A stretch of DNA of 64,000 nucleotides from Cryptomeria japonica (lineage: Eukaryota; Streptophyta; Pinopsida; Cupressales; Cupressaceae), in assembly GCF_030272615.1 (NCBI RefSeq), contig NC_081413.1, positions 331,963,302 to 332,027,301 of the forward strand, given 5' to 3'. The notes beneath the pieces were generated by a model, which saw nothing but the letters and a program-made list of their open reading frames with translations, was not told where the DNA came from and did no database searches. This document shows, piece after piece, positions 58,801-64,000 of this stretch. The position numbers were made by a program, and so were the translations under genes. Numbering within the stretch: position 1 is the first letter of the stretch; each line of letters begins with the position of its first letter.

Positions 58801-59098
58801 GAGATCACATATAGAAACCATCATTCCCAGTAATCGTGAAGCTGTTCCTTCTTCGGCATACATTGACCCTGAGTCATTAAAACCTTCGACATCAAAACAG
58901 GGTGAACTTAAAGGCAGATTTCAGGACAAAGGCATGGGAGAATACACTTTAAATCAGACCATGTATTTACGACAAGTCATGAGCTCTCCAAAAGAATATG
59001 GAAGGCCACATCCTAACAAGCAAACATTCATCATGACACTCAAATGGGACCCTACTACCTTTCAAAGATGGGACGAACTAGAAGAGGAAGGTTTATAA
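55883..59098 (+). CDS. gag: Gag-protease polyprotein (A-right)
   Basis: 1071 residues, start MVETRLQKSRRE shared with A-left. Residues 1-325 low-complexity (Asn/His/Pro/Tyr). Gag core about 329-460. Variant zinc knuckle C616-x2-H619-x4-H624-x4-C629. Protease about 840-970 with the active site LIDGG at 855-859 and the NILLGRPWIH strand at about 927-936. A Trp/Asp-containing segment before the stop (TLKWDPTTFQRWDEL) leads to the G-patch in the same frame after TAA, so the ancestral polyprotein ran on. It builds the particle, binds RNA and cleaves the polyprotein. The open frame is intact to 59098, the best preserved gene in the window. Confidence 0.92.
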   Translation: MVETRLQKSRRETKEAQESANMSSYEYDNDLFFNTDHTTLPDMEAYRNIPNVENMDTTNNNATHNDNMDNFSVHSADVEESIMNPHFNRLVEEIMRRDRQYFLHMMAQSGAKIPHDFDMSQIMEHRPLQQPHSNMDQRRPNSGGNRGPHMVPESPSALLQKPEVPHTHGQTYDTHLRRPLWKSYGEKYAQSHTNAKDQPPKQWDIPRHAQNLDTRKPHVKFGGNTIEHDMPVEYGIHAQNRYGVPQHETIPSGPYTQPHYRPPLYEHLYDQYHPYMQHVPPPMGTSNIGYGPRSQSPPKSSLEQQIRDLQKKMEDINAPKPAYTMRDICPYPFDKSIPMPPFPTHFVTPKFDKYRGKGDPKAHIRQFFTACIEVASEETYLMRLFPQSLGDQAMEWFSQLPPSIKSWGDLAEAFIQHFSYNIETDISVTTLCNTKQKEGESFASFLQRWRNLASKCSCEIPQKQMVEMFTQNVNKDIGYDLRKACLSTFKDVIEKGLATKKVLIEQGVIKIFKENKDDFKGKDKPRFWNKNKNTVNDGVVEANTVRPKFIFSGSSSTNNQVNTQTTSRSRRKYTPLEEPLESVFKKLVANKVITIPDFPPYEPKVKPNWWNDDEYCEFHKRKGHKTGNCHRLKNIVQDLIDRGDIEIEGHSSNQEHEMFKEPFPKHDKGKAKVTDDQANYTRAPYNYDSTINHISMDNHISTITIKNKNPENPPQRPKIVLRGVGSSSKPTSECHVTTHRGKITLPGASTKNTASSSTKPKYDLVEQLGKTPALISILELLRISPAHKSILDRILRDTVIPTDLNVDQFQAMVGYLSIPHSLTFTEADDTSVSQPHNAPLHIEAFIHKHRIKRVLIDGGAGLNICTLSTIKQLGYSDKAVNSKNQITIKAYDDEERSSKGTVTLPLRIGPVTKDVVCQVLDLDLTYNILLGRPWIHEMRAVQSTYHQCIKFPHNGVEVTVNGDPNPFIYCNNLRSHIETIIPSNREAVPSSAYIDPESLKPSTSKQGELKGRFQDKGMGEYTLNQTMYLRQVMSSPKEYGRPHPNKQTFIMTLKWDPTTFQRWDELEEEGL

Positions 59099-59101
59099 AA
59101 A

Positions 59102-59323
59102 ATGCTCTACAAAGACATTGAAGATGACACACAAGATCAGATCAATATACCCTGTGAGAAATATGGCAAAGGCTTCAAGATTCTACAAAAATTCGGGTAT
59201 GATGGAAAAAGCCCTCTTGGGTTACGAAAAGAAGGCGTTATGGAGCCCTTACAACCTGAATTGACTGTAAAAAGGGAACGCTCGAAGGGACTTGGTTTTT
59301 CAGACTTCCAAGATCCACACTAA
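59102..59323 (+). pseudogene. G-patch domain of the A-right Pol precursor
   Basis: 73 codons in the same frame as gag-protease, separated by one TAA. Pattern GKGFKILQKFGYDGKSPLG, then KEG, then a basic linker and SKGLGF: a G-patch with most glycines kept. G-patch domains bind nucleic acid or activate helicases and occur next to protease in some retroviruses; here the order protease, G-patch, RT is the same as in element C. A frame change follows near 59300. Confidence 0.8.
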
Positions 59324-60239
59324 AAGGACAGAAGAGGCATCACAAATCAAAATTGCCAAAATTCAACAAGAGGATCGCTATTCCACAGACTCCAACGAAT
59401 GGGAATGGGGTTCAGACAAATCCTCCAGTGACTATGAGCTCACCGAGACATTCAGAGAGCCAGATGAACCCACAGAAGAGGAGGAGTTTTATAACAAATT
59501 CAGAGTTGGTCAAGAAACAACCCATGAGGAGTCTACACAGTCCTTGTCTCAAGGTTCTAGGTTGAAATCACATAGGATGAGAACACCTGTTTCGGAATGC
59601 GCTACTAGTGATGATAATTTGGATTCATTCGTGATCGAGACTGATGAGGAGAGTGCCATCGATGACCTCGATAATTACCTTGACATACCCGAATATAACC
59701 ACATCTTCACTCTTAGCCCCGCTAACTTCGAAGACATTAAAGGCCTTCCCCTTGTTCACCACCAGCTCATTGACTGGGATTATGAAGGACCTGCACAGTT
59801 GGATACATTCCAAAACGATGAAGCTTTTATTGATTATCTAGGCATACGAAACGATCTTCCCCCTGGAGACCATAAAGCGGGATACACCATAGAACTCAAT
59901 AGCGTGGCATATTTTGGTGAGGGCGTCGGACCTTCCAGTTGCAAAAATGTGAAAATAAGAACAAATCAAGGGTCTTATAGCGAAAACCACACTGTGGCGC
60001 TATCTGATCCCCAAAAAGTAAAAAGAAAGGACGTATCTAAGGGTGAAAACCTCTCTGAGGTGCCCGAAGATGGAAGGCTCGACATTCTCCCAGCATCATA
60101 TGAGGAAAAATCATCCATGTTGGTAGAGGAGACTATCAAAACAAACATTGGTACGGAAGAGGTTCCACACAACATATTCCTGGCTAAATCATTGACAGAG
60201 TCCGAAAGGTCACAGTTCATAAGTTTTTTCAAGGAATGA
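59292..60239 (+). pseudogene. Pol spacer between G-patch and RT (A-right)
   Basis: About 316 codons, acidic (SDYELTETFREPDEPTEEEE), with conserved blocks IFTLSPANFEDIKG, HHQLIDWDYEGPAQLDTFQNDE and the GENLSEVPEDGRLDIL segment also found in C. It ends with ESERSQFISFFKE at a TGA; the homologous C frame has no stop there. No enzyme domain recognised. It carries two hairpin modules at 59977-60065 within the coding sequence. Confidence 0.65.
59977..60065 (+). other. Two AAAA-bulged hairpin modules in the A-right pol spacer
   Basis: Module 1 (59977-60003): ATAGCG, AAAA, CCAC, loop ACT, GTGG, CGCTAT; outer stem 6 bp and inner stem 4 bp, both perfect. Module 2 (60041-60065): GGGTG, AAAA, CCTC, loop TCT, GAGG, TGCCC; outer stem with two wobble pairs, inner stem perfect. 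The outer stem of module 1 differs from the others at both strands, as expected for preserved pairing. Confidence 0.65.
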
Positions 60240-61130
60240 CAAATCAACTTTGCATGGTCATACGCTGATATGCCTGGACTAGATCCGGATTTGGTAATGC
60301 ATCATTTGACAGTCAAACCGGGGCAAAGCCAGTGAAACAGAAATTAAGAAAAATGCATCCACAAGTGGCATTACTAGTCAAAGCAGAGCTGGAGAAGTTA
60401 TTGGATGTCGGATTCATACGCCCAATTGATTATCCTGAATGGATCTCTAACTTGGTACCTGTTAGTAAACCAGATCGCAGCATCAGAATTTGCACAGATT
60501 TCAGAGACATCAACAAAGCTTGTCCAAAGGATGACTTCCCATTACCAAACATTGACTTGATTGTTGATCTCACAGCAGGTCATGAAATGCTATCATTAAT
60601 GGATGGATTCTCTGGCTATAATCAGATAAGAATTGCACCCGAGGATCAACATAAAATAGCATTTACTTGTCCGTGGGGAACTTTCTGCTAGAATGTCATG
60701 CCTTTCGGGTTAAAGAATGCAGGTGCTACATATCAAAGAGCTATGACTACTATCTTTCATGATCTCATGCATGTAACTGTGGAAGATTATGTTGACGACC
60801 TCCTGGTCAAATCAATAGACAGAAATACACATTTGGACATACTTTCAGTTGCCTTTGATCGGTTGGAAAAATACAAAGTAAGATTAAACCCTAAGAAATG
60901 TGTCTTTGGAGTAACCTCCGGGAAGCTCCTAGGATTCATTGTATCCAAAAGAGGAATTGAAGCGGATCCAACAAAAGTCAAAGCTATCTTGGAAATGCAA
61001 CCACCAAGAAATATCAGTCAACTTTGATCCTTACAAGGCAGACTCCAATCCATCCGAAGATTCATAGCACAACTGGCAGATAAGTGTAATCCTTTTTAGC
61101 ACCTGCTACATAAAAACATCAAATTCAAAT
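60240..61130 (+). pseudogene. Reverse transcriptase (A-right), broken
   Basis: Fragments cover the FAWSYADMPGLDPDLV approach, a frameshift near 60320, then MHPQVALLVKAELEKLLD, the RICTDFRDINKACPKDDFPLP block, SLMDGFSGYNQI and the CPWGTFC block ending in TAG (60689-60691). The next frame has MPFGLKNAGATYQRAM and the catalytic YVDDLLVKS, then the GFIVSKRGIEADP thumb. TGA at about 61026 and TAG at about 61098 follow. Would copy genomic RNA to DNA; active-site Asp residues are kept but the frame is not open. Confidence 0.9.
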
Positions 61131-62017
61131 GGGATGACAACTGTCAACAGGCTTTCCAGACGCTCAAAGATTATCTTCTAAACCCGCCAGTTCTGATGCC
61201 ACCAGTTCCAGATCAACCACTGCTACTATACATATCAGCTACTCCAACAGCACTGGGGGCACTCTTAGCACAACAAATTGCTGGGGGCAAGGAAAAAATA
61301 GTATACTATATCAGTCACACATTGGTGGGATATGAGCTAAACTACACACCAATTGAGCGTGCATGTCTGGCCGTGGTCTTTGCTTCACAGAAATTACGAC
61401 ATTACATGCTTACTCATAAGACAAAGTTAGTTGCAAGGATAGATCCGTTGAAATACCTTCTTAATAAGGCAACACTTACTGGGCGACTGGCCAAATGGGT
61501 AATGATATTGAGTGAATTCGACATTGAGTATGTGGACAGAAAAGCAATAAAAGGACAAGCCATCGCAGATCAATTAGCAGATGCTCCCATGATAGATGAT
61601 GTCCCTCTAAGTTCAGAATTTCCAGATGAATCCATTTTGACAATGTCACATGCAAAGCCATGGCAACTATACTTTGACGGCTCATATACACAGCATGGGG
61701 CAGGAGCTGGTATACTCTTTATAACTCCTCAAGGAGATTCTATACCAAAATCATACCGTTTATCATTTCCTTGCACTAACAATATAGCGGAATATGAGGC
61801 ATTAACAACTGGATTACGGATTGCAGTTCAGTGGAAGATCTAGGAACTTCGTGTTTTTGGGGATTCTCAACTTGTCATCCGTCAAGCAACTAAAGATTAC
61901 CAAACAAAAGATGAAAAGTTAATGCCTTATAAACAAATGGTGGATGATCTGAAACAACACTTCACAAAGATAGATTTTGAGCAGATACCAAGAGAGCAGA
62001 ATTGAGCCGCAGATGCC
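61131..62017 (+). pseudogene. RNase H and second archaeal-type RNase H (A-right), broken
   Basis: First RNase H: LLYISATPTALGALLAQQ, YTPIERACLAVVFASQKLRHY and a RLAKWVMILSEFDIEY tail. Then the second RNase H: LYFDGSYTQHGAGAG (Asp), NNIAEYEAL (Glu), VFGDSQLVIRQ (Asp) and NxAADAM (Asp), so all four catalytic positions are present. TAG at about 61841 and TGA near 62003 interrupt it. The second domain defines the Tat lineage. They remove the RNA strand during reverse transcription. Confidence 0.88.
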
Positions 62018-63409
62018 ATGGCTACAATTGCTTCATTGATTGATTTACCTCCAAACGAGACCCGCTATGAGTTCTTGGTGGATAACCTTTTGGTCCCTTC
62101 ATATGAGATAATCCCTACTGAGATGATATGTGTTGTCGGTCCTGAATCCCAGTTATATGGTTCCATTTTCACATACCTACGAGACAATACTTTACCTCCT
62201 GATCTATCAAATAACCAACGCCACACTTTCATTCGCCAATCCTCTCGATATGTCATTTTAGCTGATATCCTATACCGACGAGGTCTAGATGGCACTCTTC
62301 TTAGATGTTTAGAAAGCGACGAAGCTCAGGTTGCGTTACGGGAAGTGCATGAAGGGATATGTGGTCCACATGCTAGTGGTCCTACCTTGGCCAAGAAACT
62401 TATCAGGACTGGATATTACTGGCCCAATATGGAGAAAGACTCATATCAGTTTGTCAAGAAATGTAAGCAATGTCAAATTCATGGAGACCTCATACATGCG
62501 CCAGCACAAGAACTTCAACCACTTGCGTCTCCTTGGCCCTTTTGTCAGTGGGGACTCGATCTCATTGGCAAGATTCACCCTCCTTCTTCCAATGGTCATA
62601 AATTCATTATCACTGCCACAGAGTATTTTACAAAATGGATTGAAGTCGTGCCTCTCACACAAGTTACTAGAAAACAGATTGCTACGTTCATCCTTAACTA
62701 TATCATTTGCCGATACGGAATTCCTGTTTCCATTATCACTGATAACGGGCGTCCCTTCAAAAATCAGGATGTTCGTGAACTCTGTGACCACTTCCATATT
62801 TCCCATCGTTTCTCCACACCATATTACCCCCAAGGTAATGGCCAAGCTAAGGCGTCTAATAAAACAATCCTTAAAATCCTCAAGAAGATAGTCGATGATG
62901 CTGGCCGTAATTGGCATATCCAACTTAATCCTGCACTTTGGGCCTACCGCACAAGCGTTCGTACACCTACAGGAGCTACACCCTATTCACTAGTATATGG
63001 TTCTGAAGCCATCTTGCCTATCGAGGTCGAGTTACCCTCTTTACGGGTCTCTTTGCAAAACATCATTACTGATGAAGATTACAGGGTCTCTCGCTTACAA
63101 GAACTGGAACTACCAGATGAATGGAGACAAACTGCTTTTAATCATCTCAAGGCTTACCAACAACAAATGAGTCACAGCTACAATCACAAAGTTAAGCCTC
63201 GCACATTTGAGGTAGGTGACTTGGTTCTTCGAGAAAACCCCAAGAATCAGCAAGACAGAGAGAAGAAGGGCAAGTTTGAACCAAACTGGCTTGGTCCTTA
63301 TATCATCACAGCAGTATATGGCTATGGGGCATATCAGCTCTCAACTACAGAAGGTGAACCTTTGGAGGATCCTATCAACAGCATGCACCTTCGCAGGTTC
63401 TACACATAG
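62018..63409 (+). CDS. Integrase (A-right) with catalytic Glu replaced by Lys
   Basis: 463 open codons; the ATG is an internal Met of the polyprotein (MATIASLIDLP). HHCC zinc finger H111, H118, C149, C152. Core: D181 (WGLDLIG), D242 (ITDNG), and 35 residues later K278 in NGQAKASNK, where Glu is required; C has NGQAEASNK. The C-terminal ALWAYRTSVRTPTGATPYSLVYG and the FEPNWLGPYII SH3-like tail are normal and end at the same HLRRFYT as A-left. The protein would bind but is predicted not to catalyse insertion. Confidence 0.92.
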   Translation: MATIASLIDLPPNETRYEFLVDNLLVPSYEIIPTEMICVVGPESQLYGSIFTYLRDNTLPPDLSNNQRHTFIRQSSRYVILADILYRRGLDGTLLRCLESDEAQVALREVHEGICGPHASGPTLAKKLIRTGYYWPNMEKDSYQFVKKCKQCQIHGDLIHAPAQELQPLASPWPFCQWGLDLIGKIHPPSSNGHKFIITATEYFTKWIEVVPLTQVTRKQIATFILNYIICRYGIPVSIITDNGRPFKNQDVRELCDHFHISHRFSTPYYPQGNGQAKASNKTILKILKKIVDDAGRNWHIQLNPALWAYRTSVRTPTGATPYSLVYGSEAILPIEVELPSLRVSLQNIITDEDYRVSRLQELELPDEWRQTAFNHLKAYQQQMSHSYNHKVKPRTFEVGDLVLRENPKNQQDREKKGKFEPNWLGPYIITAVYGYGAYQLSTTEGEPLEDPINSMHLRRFYT

Positions 63410-63488
63410 CTCGTCGGAATATCCTAATTCAAAAATACAAAAAAATCAAAATTACAAAAAAAATTATAAAACAAAAAAATCGTTACTT

Positions 63489-63635
63489 GGTGAAAACCTG
63501 GCAAACAGGCGCCTTGTGACACAAAAAACATTGAAAAATCGAAAAAAGTAAAGAGAAATAATTTCGTCCAATGGTGAAAACCACTTCGGTGGTGCCCTGG
63601 GCAAGTACAATGGTGAAAACTGGGTCACCAGCGCC
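63489..63635 (+). other. Three AAAA-bulged hairpin modules after pol (A-right)
   Basis: 63489-63513, 63573-63596 and 63612-63635, starting 80 bp after the integrase stop. Each is GGTG, AAAA, a perfect 4-bp inner stem around a 4-5 nt loop, then CGCC, TGCC and CGCC. Inner stems: CCTG/CAGG, CCAC/GTGG with TTCG loop, CTGG/CCAG. A-left carries the same three with pairing-neutral changes. Confidence 0.75.
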
Positions 63636-64000
63636 ATGCGTAGAGACATTGCTCCTCCCTCCTTCAGGATTCGCTTTCATCCCTTCAATTTGCACACACT
63701 CACAACCTATTCATTCATAATAAACTTACCCATTCCCATCATGGCTTGTTATTGATCTACTCAAGATTGGTTAGCCATTCATAATAAACATTCATTTTCA
63801 TCCCTTTCCATCCATAATAAATCAGATCCTATCTGTGGCTAAGGCAATTCCTACGTCTAGTGATGGGTGTGGAACTGAGAACATCACATGTTTCGAGGAG
63901 TACAGTTTCTTCCAGCTTTCTTTAGTCTATCCACGCACAATCCACAATAAAGCAACATTTGCATCACAGATCCGCAATAAAGTTTCATCTTCTCCGCAAT
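63636..64000 (+). repeat. A-right 3' UTR with AATAAA repeats
   Basis: AATAAA copies within TTCATAATAAAC, TCCATAATAAAT, TCCACAATAAAG and TCCGCAATAAAG, plus a last one cut by the window edge. Homologous to A-left 920-1260. No coding features. Confidence 0.7.

Larger units (their letters stand above)
52716..64000 (+). mobile_element. Element A-right: Tat-type Ty3/gypsy retrotransposon with pol, truncated by window end
   Basis: 5' LTR, leader, gag-protease, G-patch, spacer, RT, RNase H, second RNase H, integrase and 3' UTR in order; the 3' LTR lies outside. The dual RNase H and the C-x2-H-x4-H-x4-C Gag knuckle indicate the Tat lineage. Inactive: several in-frame stops, at least two frameshifts and a substitution of the catalytic integrase Glu. 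It is inverted relative to A-left. Confidence 0.95.

Noticed and set aside
62441-62923. 160-codon minus-strand ORF opposite integrase
   Set aside because: It overlaps the conserved integrase core on the other strand and shows no family motif.

Overview
The window looks like intergenic DNA of a large, repeat-rich seed-plant nuclear genome. Every recognisable protein is a plant LTR-retrotransposon product. The chromosomal elements show heavy nesting, long LTRs, AT-rich spacers, long CA/TA microsatellites and nonsense decay. I found no host protein gene, tRNA, rRNA or CRISPR array. A gymnosperm is possible, but nothing in the sequence proves it.

Layout. (1) 1-8986, minus strand: element A-left, a Ty3/gypsy Tat-type element cut by the window edge. 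It keeps 5' LTR, leader, gag and protease, but about 4.2 kb of pol is replaced by about 0.8 kb of unrelated open sequence. (2) 8987-9772: spacer and a long CA/TG microsatellite. (3) about 9773-31401, minus strand: element C, a decayed Tat-type gypsy element with gag, protease, G-patch, RT, RNase H, a second RNase H and integrase. It is split inside RNase H by element N (15106-22811: two 1.1-kb LTRs, initiator-Met-type primer site, 5-bp target duplication, two non-pol ORFs). Its leader carries a solo Copia-like LTR (29854-30751, target duplication AGACC). (4) 31402-34415, plus strand: partial element E. (5) 34416 to about 52385, minus strand: a tandem complex F1-LTR-F2-LTR of pol-less gag elements. 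It is interrupted by a complete sister element B1 (34641-41574, target duplication ACTAT) and by a solo LTR of the N superfamily (about 42842-44320). (6) 52386-52715: microsatellite. (7) 52716-64000, plus strand: element A-right, the inverted relative of A-left, with gag-protease, G-patch, RT, dual RNase H and integrase.

How the parts relate. Only A-right and C carry pol. A-left, N, B1, F1 and F2 are gag-type elements without RT or integrase and would need enzymes from relatives such as A or C. No autonomous copy is present: A-right has in-frame stops, frameshifts and a Lys at the integrase catalytic Glu; C is riddled with stops.

The most interesting unexplained signal is a recurring RNA-like fold in the A and C elements: an outer stem, a 5' AAAA bulge, a short inner stem and a 3-5 nt loop. 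It occurs three times just after pol in both A copies, twice in the pol spacer of A-right and twice in that of C, with pairing-preserving changes between copies. The GGTGAAAAC sequence that opens most modules is also the loop of a leader hairpin. Other signals are two clusters of 24 CGCGTCTGTGT-like repeats in the A-right leader, a five-palindrome ladder in the A LTR, a chimeric ORF with a predicted membrane segment in A-left, a two-ORF pol-less element (N) with a long Lys/Glu helix, and a gag with hydrophobic N-terminus, G-patch and zinc knuckle (B1/E).
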